DNA of 64,000 nt from an uncultured Prevotella sp. (GTDB taxonomy: Bacteria; Bacteroidota; Bacteroidia; Bacteroidales; Bacteroidaceae): the NCBI GenBank assembly GCA_900322175.1, contig ONYZ01000001.1, positions 62,001 through 126,000 of the forward strand, written 5' to 3'. The notes beneath the pieces are model-generated. The model ran no database searches. It was not told where the DNA came from and was given only the letters and a program-made list of their open reading frames with translations. Positions 7,745 through 21,171 of the stretch are shown here, piece after piece. Positions within the stretch are counted from its first letter, which is position 1; every line of letters starts with the position of its first letter. Both the position numbers and the translations under genes were made by a program.

Positions 7745-7849
7745 GTCTTTGCGGCAATAGCAAAGACAAGATTTATAGGGCTTTCGGACAAGGTTGAAAG
7801 CCCAACAGACAAGATTGAAAGTCAAAAAGACAAAATCTAAAGTCACTTA
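7745..7849. repeat. Hairpin plus degenerate 21-bp tandem repeat
   Basis: A perfect 8-bp stem (7745-7752 with 7760-7767, 7-base loop) leads into four degenerate units starting at 7765, 7787, 7808 and 7829, each beginning GACAA. Periods are 22, 21 and 21 bp. Apart from this, the gap 7327-7895 holds only the vapE promoter and the right repeat arm; I see no gene in it. Confidence 0.7.
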
Positions 7850-7895
7850 GGTTTACTCTTCGTATCAGGAAGAGTATTCTGTTCATAAGTGATGA

Positions 7896-8381
7896 CTATT
7901 GTCGTGTGATGGGGATGTTTCTGATAACAAGCCACTTGTCTTTGTCAGGGATGCCCCATTCTTTACATATTACAACACCCTCGAAATATGCGATACTTTC
8001 TGCTGATTCTGAGAAATTGTTTATGCAAAAACTCACTTTAACAGGTATTCCAGGAATTAGCCGGTAGTCATTCACATAACCTGTGTAGGCTCCGCTATTG
8101 GCTACTTTCACTTGCAATTTTTTATATACATTGCCTTCATCATCGTAAACCTCACTCCAATAACTGGAATTTCGGGCTATGACACTGATGATGACATCCT
8201 TGCTGTCTTTGTTAGTAAAAGTCAAATCGAGAATAAGGGATTTCCCGCTTATCGCACAACGCTTTACTTTTACATCAAAGTCGGGATGGTTTGTCACAAT
8301 CTTCAATGGTGCATCTTGTGCATTGACGTTTTGCAAACCAAAGGCGAACATCGCCATGAGAATCAAAAGGAGCTTTTTCAT
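7896..8381 (-). CDS. Secreted protein of unknown function
   Basis: A 161-residue protein with a clear signal peptide (MKKLLLILMAMFAFG, cleavage near VNAQ-D). The mature part has alternating beta-strand patterns of the kind seen in small Ig-like or DUF4352-type domains (for example KSLILDLTFTNKDSKDVIIS), but I do not recognise the family. It starts 20 bp after the stop of the caspase-like gene on the same strand and has no promoter of its own that I can see, so it is probably cotranscribed with the protease and may be a partner, substrate or inhibitor (inference). Confidence 0.75.
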   Translation of the reverse strand: MKKLLLILMAMFAFGLQNVNAQDAPLKIVTNHPDFDVKVKRCAISGKSLILDLTFTNKDSKDVIISVIARNSSYWSEVYDDEGNVYKKLQVKVANSGAYTGYVNDYRLIPGIPVKVSFCINNFSESAESIAYFEGVVICKEWGIPDKDKWLVIRNIPITRQ

Positions 8382-8401
8382 AAGTTTGATATTTTAATTG
8401 T

Positions 8402-9718
8402 TTATCTCAATTTTGATAGTTGTTTCATCGCCTGTGAGTGGCCGTTGGCAGCAGCTTTGCCGAACCACGATTTGGCTTCGGCATTATCAGTACCTAGATA
8501 CATCATACCCGTCTGATACATCGCTTCTGTATGATTACTATTGGCGGCAATAGTGAAATACTTGGTTGCCACCTCCTTATTATATCCATCGAAGTTGCTG
8601 TTGCTATATAGCAGTCCCAATTGGTAGTTGGCCTCGACGCTGCCCTGTTCTGCAGCCTCCGTGAAACACTTCTTTGCCTTCTGATAGTTCATTGCCCGCA
8701 TAGCTTTCTTGCCATCGATCACAAGCTGCGACGATGCTGTGCTGTTGCTATTGGGATTAGGAGCGGACTGAACTTTGGGTTTTGGCTCTGGATTTACCAC
8801 AGGTGTTGGAGTAGGCTTTGCTGCAGACTGATCGAGAGAGACCACACGGTCCTCGTACTTCTTGGCTGCAGATGCTGCAAATCGCCAATCGCGCCAGTTA
8901 TTGTTGTTGCTTGATGCAATAACGGTAGGAGTCTGGCTCTTTCCGTTGTTTTCAACTACCGCCTTACGCTTAACGTTCTGGGTTACATAGTCAGATAGTT
9001 CGCCAAGGGTAGTGCTGCCACCTGATTGCTGCATCTTGTCTAATATATAATAGGTGAACAGTCCGTGTCTCTGACTCTTAAACGGATAAGCCGTCTCGTC
9101 GCCTTGCGCAGCAGAGAATACTACAGTGTTGTCGCTTACAGGATCGGTCTTAACCTTGATAGCCACACCACGTGATGAAGCCAGCATCTTACCATCGCGC
9201 TTAGCACCGCTGAAACAGGCATCGAGAAACACTACTATATGCTTAGAATCCATCTCGCCAAGCTTCTTATACAGATTCTTGGTGCTAAAAGCGCCCTCGG
9301 TAGACTGACTAAAGCCGTCAACAGGTAGCAGATAAGCCTCCTTACCGCTCTCATCAGGCATACCATGACCAGAATAATACATAATAGCCCTAGCCTCTCC
9401 ATCATAAGCCTTCAGCATATTGCCTAGCCAATAGATAGAAAAGTTCATCTCGCCAAGCGTTGCATCGGGTGCAAAACGAATGTGATCCTCAGGTATGCCA
9501 AGTGTCTTTTGGCAATACACCTTAAACACCTCGCCATCGTTGCGGGCAAAGGGTACACTCTCTTCATGCTTGTAGTTCTCGTTGGATACTATAACCACGA
9601 AGGTCTTGTCATCTACCTGGCTGTTAACTGCAATTCTATTGTCCACAGCCTGAGCCATTGCACCCTCCAAGCCCAATGCCAACATCGTTATCACAGCTAA
9701 TAATATCTTCTTCATCAT
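8402..9718 (-). CDS. Secreted caspase-like (C14) protease with Sel1-type repeats
   Basis: A 438-residue exported protein. After a signal peptide (cleavage near AMAQ) comes a caspase/metacaspase domain with the catalytic dyad H118 in YYSGHGMP and C168 in FLDACFSGA. A Pro-rich linker (about 295-325, PTPTPVVNPEPKPK) leads to Sel1-like repeats (about 330-435, with units such as GSVEANYQLGLLYSN). The signal peptide argues for periplasmic or extracellular action rather than intracellular abortive infection. Its upstream region is a duplicate of that of the transglutaminase-like gene, and the first 15 residues of both proteins are alike. A secreted hypothetical protein follows in the same operon. 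Confidence 0.9.
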   Translation of the reverse strand: MMKKILLAVITMLALGLEGAMAQAVDNRIAVNSQVDDKTFVVIVSNENYKHEESVPFARNDGEVFKVYCQKTLGIPEDHIRFAPDATLGEMNFSIYWLGNMLKAYDGEARAIMYYSGHGMPDESGKEAYLLPVDGFSQSTEGAFSTKNLYKKLGEMDSKHIVVFLDACFSGAKRDGKMLASSRGVAIKVKTDPVSDNTVVFSAAQGDETAYPFKSQRHGLFTYYILDKMQQSGGSTTLGELSDYVTQNVKRKAVVENNGKSQTPTVIASSNNNNWRDWRFAASAAKKYEDRVVSLDQSAAKPTPTPVVNPEPKPKVQSAPNPNSNSTASSQLVIDGKKAMRAMNYQKAKKCFTEAAEQGSVEANYQLGLLYSNSNFDGYNKEVATKYFTIAANSNHTEAMYQTGMMYLGTDNAEAKSWFGKAAANGHSQAMKQLSKLR

Positions 9719-9778
9719 CCTATAGTTTTAAGTTACGTAAGTTGGGAACATCACATTAGCCGCTCCCCACTGTGTTGG

Positions 9779-9810
9779 CAAAGATAGGAAGATTATTTTA
9801 TACCTCCAAA
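9779..9810 (-). promoter_or_regulatory. Promoter of the caspase-like gene
   Basis: Minus-strand TATCTTTG at 9779-9786 and TTTG at 9807-9810 with a 20-bp spacer. The leader is about 60 nt. Confidence 0.8.
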
Positions 9811-9924
9811 CTTTTGCAGGAAAAAGAATGTTTAAAATGAGTTCAAAACGGTGTAATTATCGACAAATGGCGCAAATTATACATAAATCAACGATAATTG
9901 AACATCATTTCAAGACAGAAGATG

Positions 9925-10024
9925 TATATTTGCAGCAGAACAAGATTGTAATGGTTAAGGTTTTATGGTTGATTAATTTGTTTTTAAATTGAGGATAAGG
10001 TTCGCTGTAAAGCGAGCCTTTTTC
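9925..10024 (+). ncRNA. Putative small RNA (copy 2) with promoter and terminator
   Basis: The -7 box is TATATTTG at 9925-9932. The transcript would be about 85 nt and end at the hairpin TTCGCT/AGCGAG near 9997-10023, followed by T residues. An ATG at 9951 opens a 13-codon ORF (MVKVLWLINLFLN); in copy 1 the same ATG gives only six codons, so a conserved peptide is unlikely. Confidence 0.5.
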
Positions 10025-10124
10025 TTTTATCACATGCACATTTCGCTGGTAAAAACAACATATTGAGAACCAGAAAAAACGCAAGTAGTGCAATCGTTTG
10101 CATCGAGAAACCATCAAATACAGG

Positions 10125-10164
10125 CCCGTTTGGAAACACCGAACGGGTTATTTTCGTACTTTTG
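10125..10164 (+). promoter_or_regulatory. malQ operon promoter with inverted repeat
   Basis: A -7 TACTTTTG lies at 10157-10164 and a TTTG at 10129-10132 (24 bp apart, longer than usual). An inverted repeat CCCGTT/AACGGG (10125-10130 with 10142-10147) overlaps the -33 region and could be an operator. Confidence 0.55.
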
Positions 10165-10189
10165 CCAAAAATAACTAAAGACAATTGGC

Positions 10190-15156
<4,967 letters not shown>

Positions 15157-15164
15157 CCATACGA

Positions 15165-17081
15165 ATGAAGAAATTGATATTCGCAGGATTGTTGTCTATG
15201 CTACTGCCTAAACTGGCGGTAGCACAGACTTTTAAGGAGGTTGACTATGCTCCTAAAGAGACCAAGTTCCAACTCTTTGCACCCAACGATGCAAAGCAGA
15301 TAACCGTTCGCATATATAAAGAAGGTATAGGCGGCAAGGCTATCAAGAGCGTTAAGATGCAAAAGACTGGCGACGAGTGCTGGACAGCAACCATCAAGGG
15401 CGACCTGATGGGCAAATACTATACCTTCGACATGGGCAAGGGCGAGTGTGCCGGAATATTCGCTAAAGCCGTAGGAGTGAACGGCAAGCGTGGAGCTATC
15501 ATCAACCTTGCCAATACCAATCCTGAGGGATGGGCGCAAGACAAGCATCCTGTATGCAAATCGCCTGCCGACTTGGTGATATACGAGATGCATCATCGCG
15601 ATTTCTCTATAGCACGCAAGGATGCCAAATATCCGGGCAAATTTATGGCTCTCACAGAGCCTTGGGCCATCAACCATCTCAAGTCGCTTGGCGTCAACGC
15701 CATACACATTCTGCCTAGCTACGACTATGGATCGGTAGACGAAACCCGACTGAGCGACAACAAGTACAACTGGGGTTACGACCCTGTTAACTACAATGTG
15801 CCCGAGGGCGGATATTCTACTAATCCTTATCAGCCAGAAGTACGCATCAATGAGTTTAAGCAGATGGTTCAGGCCTTGCACAAGGCAGGAATCCGTGTGA
15901 TTCTGGATGTGGTTTACAATCACACCTATGACATCGAGCACTCAAACTTCCAGCGCACATATCCTGACTACTTCTATCGCAAGACAGCCAACGGAGCATA
16001 CAGCAACGGAAGTGGCTGCGGAAACGAGACTGCATCAGAAAAGCCAATGATGCGCAAGTTTATGATTGAGAGTGTGAAGTACTGGATTAATGAGTACCAT
16101 ATCGACGGATTCCGTTTTGATCTGATGGGTATACACGACATCCAGACCATGAACGAGATTCGTAAGGCTGTTGATGCCATCGACCCTAGCCTGTTCATCT
16201 ACGGCGAAGGCTGGAGCGCTGGTGCCTGCGCTATCCCCAACGAGCAGTTGGGTATGAAGGCCAATATCCCACAGATGCCTAGCATTGCTGCATTCAGCGA
16301 TGAGATTCGCGATGCTCTGCGTGGTCCGTTCTCTGATGACACGAAACCTGGTTGGCTAGGTTCCTCTCCTTTGGAGAGGTTAGGAGAGGTAGAATCTCTT
16401 AAGTTTGGTATAGTCGGTGCCATCAGCCATCCACAGGTAGATATGAAAAAAGTAAACTACAGTCAGAAGCCTTGGGCTATTGAACCTACACAGATGATCA
16501 GCTACGTGAGTTGCCATGACGATATGTGCTTAGTAGATCGTTTGAAGTCGAGCATCCCAGGTATCACTACCGAAGAACTGATAAAGCTCGACTTGCTGGC
16601 TCAGACTGCTGTATTCACATCGCAAGGTGTACCATTCATGCTTAGCGGCGAAGAGTTGCTGCGCGACAAGAAGGGAGTGCATAACAGTTTCGAATCGCCC
16701 GACAACATCAATATGCTTAATTGGGACAATCTGAAGCAGTATCCACAGGTTTTCAATTTCTACAAGAATCTCATCCAGTTGCGCAAGAATCACCCTGCAT
16801 TCCGACTGGGTAATGCCGACCTGGTGCGTAAGCATCTGGAGTTTATCAACACACCAGAGAGCACTGTAGCCTTCAGACTGAAGAACTATGCAGGCCGCGA
16901 TGACTGGCGCAACATCATCGTAGTGCTGAACGCCAACAAGGAAGCTGTAGAGGTAACCATCCCAGATGGCAGATATACCGTAGTTTGCTGCGATGGCAAC
17001 ATAAATGAAAACGGTCTCGGCACCATCACAGGAACCAAGACCGTAGTCGACGCTCAGTCGGCATTAATCATTCACGATTAA
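15165..17081 (+). CDS. pulA: Type I pullulanase (GH13_14)
   Basis: A 638-residue exported enzyme (signal peptide ending near AVAQ) that cleaves alpha-1,6 branches. A short N-terminal CBM48-like domain precedes the barrel. The YNWGYDP motif is the type I pullulanase hallmark; the nucleophile Asp is in DGFRFDLMG, the acid/base Glu in IYGEGWS and the third Asp in SCHDD. At about residues 395-408 the usual loop before ESLKFGIVGAI is replaced by WLGSSPLERLGEV, encoded by a palindromic repeat inserted in frame. The enzyme completes the starch operon with malQ and the GH97 gene. Only 12 bp separate its stop from the convergent esterase gene, and I see no terminator there. Confidence 0.93.
   Translation: MKKLIFAGLLSMLLPKLAVAQTFKEVDYAPKETKFQLFAPNDAKQITVRIYKEGIGGKAIKSVKMQKTGDECWTATIKGDLMGKYYTFDMGKGECAGIFAKAVGVNGKRGAIINLANTNPEGWAQDKHPVCKSPADLVIYEMHHRDFSIARKDAKYPGKFMALTEPWAINHLKSLGVNAIHILPSYDYGSVDETRLSDNKYNWGYDPVNYNVPEGGYSTNPYQPEVRINEFKQMVQALHKAGIRVILDVVYNHTYDIEHSNFQRTYPDYFYRKTANGAYSNGSGCGNETASEKPMMRKFMIESVKYWINEYHIDGFRFDLMGIHDIQTMNEIRKAVDAIDPSLFIYGEGWSAGACAIPNEQLGMKANIPQMPSIAAFSDEIRDALRGPFSDDTKPGWLGSSPLERLGEVESLKFGIVGAISHPQVDMKKVNYSQKPWAIEPTQMISYVSCHDDMCLVDRLKSSIPGITTEELIKLDLLAQTAVFTSQGVPFMLSGEELLRDKKGVHNSFESPDNINMLNWDNLKQYPQVFNFYKNLIQLRKNHPAFRLGNADLVRKHLEFINTPESTVAFRLKNYAGRDDWRNIIVVLNANKEAVEVTIPDGRYTVVCCDGNINENGLGTITGTKTVVDAQSALIIHD
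16356..16392 (+). repeat. Palindromic repeat inserted in frame inside the pullulanase gene
   Basis: Arms CCTCTCC (16363-16369) and GGAGAGG (16373-16379) flank three bases, and a second TAGGAGAGG follows. As I recall, sequences of this kind are scattered through Bacteroidetes genomes as extragenic repeats; here it is translated as SSPLERLGEV. Confidence 0.6.
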
Positions 17082-17093
17082 GCCATAACGATA

Positions 17094-18041
17094 TTACTTG
17101 ATAAGAGCCTTCAGGAAATTAACCATTTTCTGGAGGTTTTCTTCTACGTACATAGCTGGACCACCATGACTTCCTTCTGGCACGAATGTAGCCTCGGTTT
17201 TTACACCAGCAGCCTTCAGGGTTTCGTAGAATGCCTTGCCCTGACAGCAAGGAACAACATTATCCTTCTCACCATGGAAGATGATAATAGGAGGATCGTT
17301 CTTGTCGACATAAGTATTAGCACTCAGACTGAGATACTTATCTGGCTCCTTAGCCAACTTAGAATTAAGCAACACGTCCTCAGGACTATTCTCGCCCATC
17401 TTCATCGACTCACCGCAATCCATTGCTGTAAGATCGATAGGACCAGACCAGTCGCAGGCGGCATTGACTGCACTGCTTTCTTTGAGATAGTTTCCTACAT
17501 TTCCCTCAAGGTCGATATCAACTGTACCCACCTTTGTCTGCTTGGTGCCACTGGTGGTAGCAGCAGTTGAAGCCAGATGACCTCCCGAAGAGAAGCCGCT
17601 GGTAGCAACGAATGAAGGATCGAACTTGTACTTCTTAGCCTCACCACGCACAAAACGGATCACGGCACGGATATCGTGAATCTGTGCAGGCCACTTAGCA
17701 TCCATACTAGAACGATGATTAGGACAAACCACAGCGAAACCTGCATCGAGCAGACTCTTTACAATAGTACCAAGATCGGCCATACCCTTGCTGCTGTTGC
17801 TGAACCACGCACTTCCATAGATGTGGATTACTACAGGATAAGACTTTTTCTTCTGCTTGGGCAGATAGATATCGCAGGTGTGATAAGCCTTATCATCGCC
17901 TGCATAGTTTATATCTTTCCACTCCTGAGATGTCTCGAGTTTTACCTGAGGCACCTGGAATCCACCAAAACCACCAGCCGGCTGGGCCATAGCTACAGCC
18001 GAGAGGCACATCATACATACTGATAATAATGTCTTCTTCAT
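17094..18041 (-). CDS. Alpha/beta-hydrolase esterase (BD-FAE-like)
   Basis: A 315-residue secreted esterase. The signal peptide ends near AMAQ-P, followed by a Gly-rich stretch. The fold shows an oxyanion segment (HIYGSAW), the nucleophile elbow GFSSGG with S151, and a C-terminal catalytic His in GSHGG; an Asp in HGEKDNVVP completes the triad. Relatives (BD-FAE and acetyl-esterase-type carboxylesterases) remove acetyl or feruloyl groups from xylan fragments. It is the last gene of the xylan operon, and its start overlaps the CE15 stop by 4 bp. Confidence 0.85.
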   Translation of the reverse strand: MKKTLLSVCMMCLSAVAMAQPAGGFGGFQVPQVKLETSQEWKDINYAGDDKAYHTCDIYLPKQKKKSYPVVIHIYGSAWFSNSSKGMADLGTIVKSLLDAGFAVVCPNHRSSMDAKWPAQIHDIRAVIRFVRGEAKKYKFDPSFVATSGFSSGGHLASTAATTSGTKQTKVGTVDIDLEGNVGNYLKESSAVNAACDWSGPIDLTAMDCGESMKMGENSPEDVLLNSKLAKEPDKYLSLSANTYVDKNDPPIIIFHGEKDNVVPCCQGKAFYETLKAAGVKTEATFVPEGSHGGPAMYVEENLQKMVNFLKALIK

Positions 18042-19222
18042 TTTATTAATGTTTTAGAATATACTCGGATATCGTTGGTGTTAGTATCTTTACCCAATAG
18101 GAACTTATCAATAAAGGCCAGTACTTCGGGCCATTGGCACTCGGGCAACTGGCAATGTCCATGACCGCCTACGATACTCCAACCCATACGGTCGGCAATA
18201 CCAAAGCGCTCCCAGACTTTCTTTGCAGCCTCAGCCGAAACAAGCATCGCATCGTCGGCCAACCACTTATAGTCAGGATTACCCAACAGCAACAATGCAC
18301 GTGGACAAACCAGCGCACAGAGTTCGTGCTGATCGTAAGGCAACTGATAAACGCTGTCGCCATGGAAGCTCTCACGCTGGCTCTCCAAGAACCAGTGATA
18401 GTCGGTCTTATCCAGATTCTCCACCTCGTCCTGCAGATGCGAGATACGCCATGCGGCAGCACCGCCGCCGCCAGGTTCCTGTGCAATGGTCAAAGCCACA
18501 CGCTCATCGAAAGCACCGCAGTAGAGGGCCATCTTGCCGGCATACGAACAGCCAGTAACACCGATACGCTTGGTATCAATCTTGGTAACTTCAGGACCTA
18601 ACAGTTCAAGTCCATCAATCAGACGACTGAAGCCCCATGCCCACTCACTATAGGCGCCATTATCCTTAAGATTAGGATACAAACGGTCAAAGTTATGCTC
18701 GCCACGCTCATGGTGCTTACCCCACTGTCCGTAGTCGTTTACCTGCTTTTCGTGGAAATTCATTGTGGCGATAGGACGATCCTCGAACAACTGTCGTGGC
18801 AGAGCAATCATACTAGAGCCGATCATCAGCGCATAAGGGGCCTTACCAGTCTTTGGGTATTTGATTTCTGAAGTCAGAGTGAGTGTTTCACCATTCACGG
18901 TGACATCAACAATCAGAGTGTCACCATTCATTCGGGCCTTAATATTCTCTTTCTTCACGGCAGGTTTCTCACCAATGCCGTAATGCTGTATCAGATGAGC
19001 AATTTCGCTACGTTTACGAGCCCACCCCTTGAAATTCTTAACTCCCTTAAGCGGATCGGGTAAATCCTTAATAACAGGCAGTTTGCTTGCCTCGGGCATA
19101 TCAGGCTTTGCAAATGCAGCTCCTGTATTCTCTACTTGGTAGAACAAAGGTAGTTGGCTACCCTTCTGCGCATTAGCACAGAGGGTAGCACAACACAAAA
19201 ACATAGTTGATATAAGTTTCAT
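18038..19222 (-). CDS. Glucuronoyl esterase (CE15)
   Basis: A 394-residue secreted enzyme with a signal peptide ending near ANAQ. The nucleophile motif is GCSYAG (S226), close to the GCSRxG elbow of CE15, and the catalytic His is in VGGHGHCQ near residue 356. CE15 enzymes hydrolyse esters between 4-O-methyl-glucuronic acid on xylan and lignin alcohols. The gene sits 19 bp after the CE1 esterase and overlaps the next esterase by 4 bp. It supports a decorated, possibly lignin-linked xylan as substrate and complements the GH115 glucuronidase upstream. Confidence 0.9.
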   Translation of the reverse strand: MKLISTMFLCCATLCANAQKGSQLPLFYQVENTGAAFAKPDMPEASKLPVIKDLPDPLKGVKNFKGWARKRSEIAHLIQHYGIGEKPAVKKENIKARMNGDTLIVDVTVNGETLTLTSEIKYPKTGKAPYALMIGSSMIALPRQLFEDRPIATMNFHEKQVNDYGQWGKHHERGEHNFDRLYPNLKDNGAYSEWAWGFSRLIDGLELLGPEVTKIDTKRIGVTGCSYAGKMALYCGAFDERVALTIAQEPGGGGAAAWRISHLQDEVENLDKTDYHWFLESQRESFHGDSVYQLPYDQHELCALVCPRALLLLGNPDYKWLADDAMLVSAEAAKKVWERFGIADRMGWSIVGGHGHCQLPECQWPEVLAFIDKFLLGKDTNTNDIRVYSKTLIK

Positions 19223-19241
19223 AAGTCAGTATCTTTTAGTT

Positions 19242-21152
19242 TTACATCTGAGGAGCACCTCCGAAGCCGCCACCAAAGCCACCGCCCATAGCTGGGAACT
19301 CTGGATCGGGCTGCTTCTTGATATCAAGCAGAAGTTTTACAAGTGCTCTACGACGCTGACTCCATGTAGGATAGTCGTTGGCATCAAGCTTATTCATCTT
19401 GAAACCAGGCATCTGCATACCACCCTGCTGTTGACTGAAGTCGGCAGCGCTAACAGTTATCATACAAGGCTTTGTTTTACCGTCGGCAATCATACGATCG
19501 GCAATACCATCGGCACCACCAACCTTAAACCAACTCTCTACGTTTTCACCCTCTGCAGGTATCAATTGTATAAAGGCAGGCATAACTCCCATACGCATAT
19601 TACCAGATGTATAGAATGCGGTATTACGTGTAAGATCGTAGCTTACACGCCCATGGCTGATATCACCCTGCGAAGCAAAGTTGAATGGCGACTTTGGATT
19701 ATCAGCAATGCTGTACTTAAAGCCTGCATCGGGCGAGATGTACATATTGCTTGGGTCGGCAACCGGCATGCTGTCTACAACAAAACAGTACTTGAAGGTC
19801 TCAAAAAGGTATTCGCTCATCTTTACACTCCACACGCCATCGCTGTCGCGCTCCATCGCAACATTCTCAGGCAGCATCTCGCATTCCAACTCAACCTTCT
19901 TGGCATCAGGAGCCTTGAAACGGAAGATGATACCATCCTCAGTATACTCTGGCGAGATGATAGGACGAGGGAAGAGACGTGCCATCACACCTGGAGTGAA
20001 CTGCTGTTCCTTACCAGTCTTGGCAGGAGCTGGTTCACCATTCTTCATAGCATCTTCTGCTGCCTTTTTGTTGAATAACAATGGTAGGGTCTTAGTCAGG
20101 AAATATTTGGCGTTCATCCATGTATGACCGAACTTATCGTTGGTAAACTCCTTGACGCTACGTATACCTTTAGTATCAAGGAACTCCATATAGTCGCGAG
20201 CATTTCCATAAAGGAAGTCGTCGGTACCCACGCCCAACCAGAACAGACGAATCTTCTTGTTGGTATCGTCAGCATTATCGTAAACATCTGGAATATCAGT
20301 AGATGTAAACGAACTGTAGCTGCACAGATATGAGAACTTGTCGAGATTGCTCAATCCGTTGAACAAAGCCTGATTACCGCCACGCGAGAAGCCTCCGATA
20401 GCACGATGGTCCTTGTTGTTTATGGTGCGATAGTTTTTCTCGATATACGGCATCAGGTCGTTAATCAGATCTTTACTGAACACATCGCCACCGAATCGAG
20501 TCTGGGGGGCTCCATTGGCATCAGGAGCAGCAAGCAATTTAGTAGGATTGCCATAAGGCAGTACGATAATCATCTCCTTGGCAGCCTTCTGGGCCAACAG
20601 GTTGTCGAGAATATAGTTTACGCGGCCCACCTTGTAATAAACCTCCTCTGTATCAGTTGTTCCACTGATAAGATAAAACACAGGATACTTCTTGTCAAAG
20701 TTCATCATGTAGTTTGGCGGAAGATACACGATGGCATTGTTTGTGCCACCCAGACTCTTTGAGTAATAGTGTACATACTCAATAGTGCCGTGAGGTACGT
20801 CCTTAATGTCGTGGGGCAGTCCGTCTTTTGATTTTATCTCAAGCAGACTGTTCTTGAATCCCTCGTTGGGGAAGTACTGAGGATTGTCTGGATCCATAAT
20901 GCTAACCCCGTCAACCACGAAACAATAAGGATACATGTCGGGGGCTGCCGGACCGAGAGTTACGGTCCAAATTCCTGTCTTTGCATCCTTCAGCATTGGT
21001 TTGCGCCCAGCAAACTGTACATCTACCAGCACCTCTTTGGCCTGGTCATTTTTGTACTGGAATGTAACCGTTCCATCATCATTCGTGATGGTTCCGGCCT
21101 TTGCCTGCATACAACAGGCCATGAGTAACATAATAATTGATTTGGTTTTCAT
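19242..21152 (-). CDS. CBM48-CE1 feruloyl/acetyl esterase with decayed second half
   Basis: A 636-residue secreted protein. I chose the ATG at 21152 because it gives a proper signal peptide (MKTKSIIMLLMACCMQAKAG) and lies 19 bp after the GH31 stop; the frame extends upstream to 21194. A CBM48-like domain is followed by a CE1 esterase with S256 in GGFSRGG and a His in FGHTW. The second half repeats CBM48 (near 390-480) and then shows a shortened CE1-like region with no GxSxG, so it is probably non-catalytic. The tail is Gly-rich (GGGFGGGFGG). It likely removes ferulate or acetate from arabinoxylan. Confidence 0.85.
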   Translation of the reverse strand: MKTKSIIMLLMACCMQAKAGTITNDDGTVTFQYKNDQAKEVLVDVQFAGRKPMLKDAKTGIWTVTLGPAAPDMYPYCFVVDGVSIMDPDNPQYFPNEGFKNSLLEIKSKDGLPHDIKDVPHGTIEYVHYYSKSLGGTNNAIVYLPPNYMMNFDKKYPVFYLISGTTDTEEVYYKVGRVNYILDNLLAQKAAKEMIIVLPYGNPTKLLAAPDANGAPQTRFGGDVFSKDLINDLMPYIEKNYRTINNKDHRAIGGFSRGGNQALFNGLSNLDKFSYLCSYSSFTSTDIPDVYDNADDTNKKIRLFWLGVGTDDFLYGNARDYMEFLDTKGIRSVKEFTNDKFGHTWMNAKYFLTKTLPLLFNKKAAEDAMKNGEPAPAKTGKEQQFTPGVMARLFPRPIISPEYTEDGIIFRFKAPDAKKVELECEMLPENVAMERDSDGVWSVKMSEYLFETFKYCFVVDSMPVADPSNMYISPDAGFKYSIADNPKSPFNFASQGDISHGRVSYDLTRNTAFYTSGNMRMGVMPAFIQLIPAEGENVESWFKVGGADGIADRMIADGKTKPCMITVSAADFSQQQGGMQMPGFKMNKLDANDYPTWSQRRRALVKLLLDIKKQPDPEFPAMGGGFGGGFGGAPQM

Positions 21153-21171
21153 ACATTTAAAGTTTATGATG

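Larger units (their letters stand above)
9664..10024. repeat. Copy 2 of duplicated divergent-promoter module
   Basis: Paralogous to 5106-5444. It keeps both divergent promoters, the spacer and the terminated small transcript, and has an extra stretch of about 40 bp near 9737-9777 in the leader of the caspase-like gene. The rest of the gap up to malQ (10025-10189) holds the malQ promoter region. Confidence 0.85.

Noticed and set aside
7765..7849. Possible CRISPR array
   Set aside because: Units are only about 21 bp, head to tail with no spacers, and there are no cas genes nearby.
8402..9718. Caspase-like protein as an intracellular phage-defence effector
   Set aside because: A clear signal peptide and a secreted operon partner place it outside the cytoplasm; no other defence genes adjoin it.
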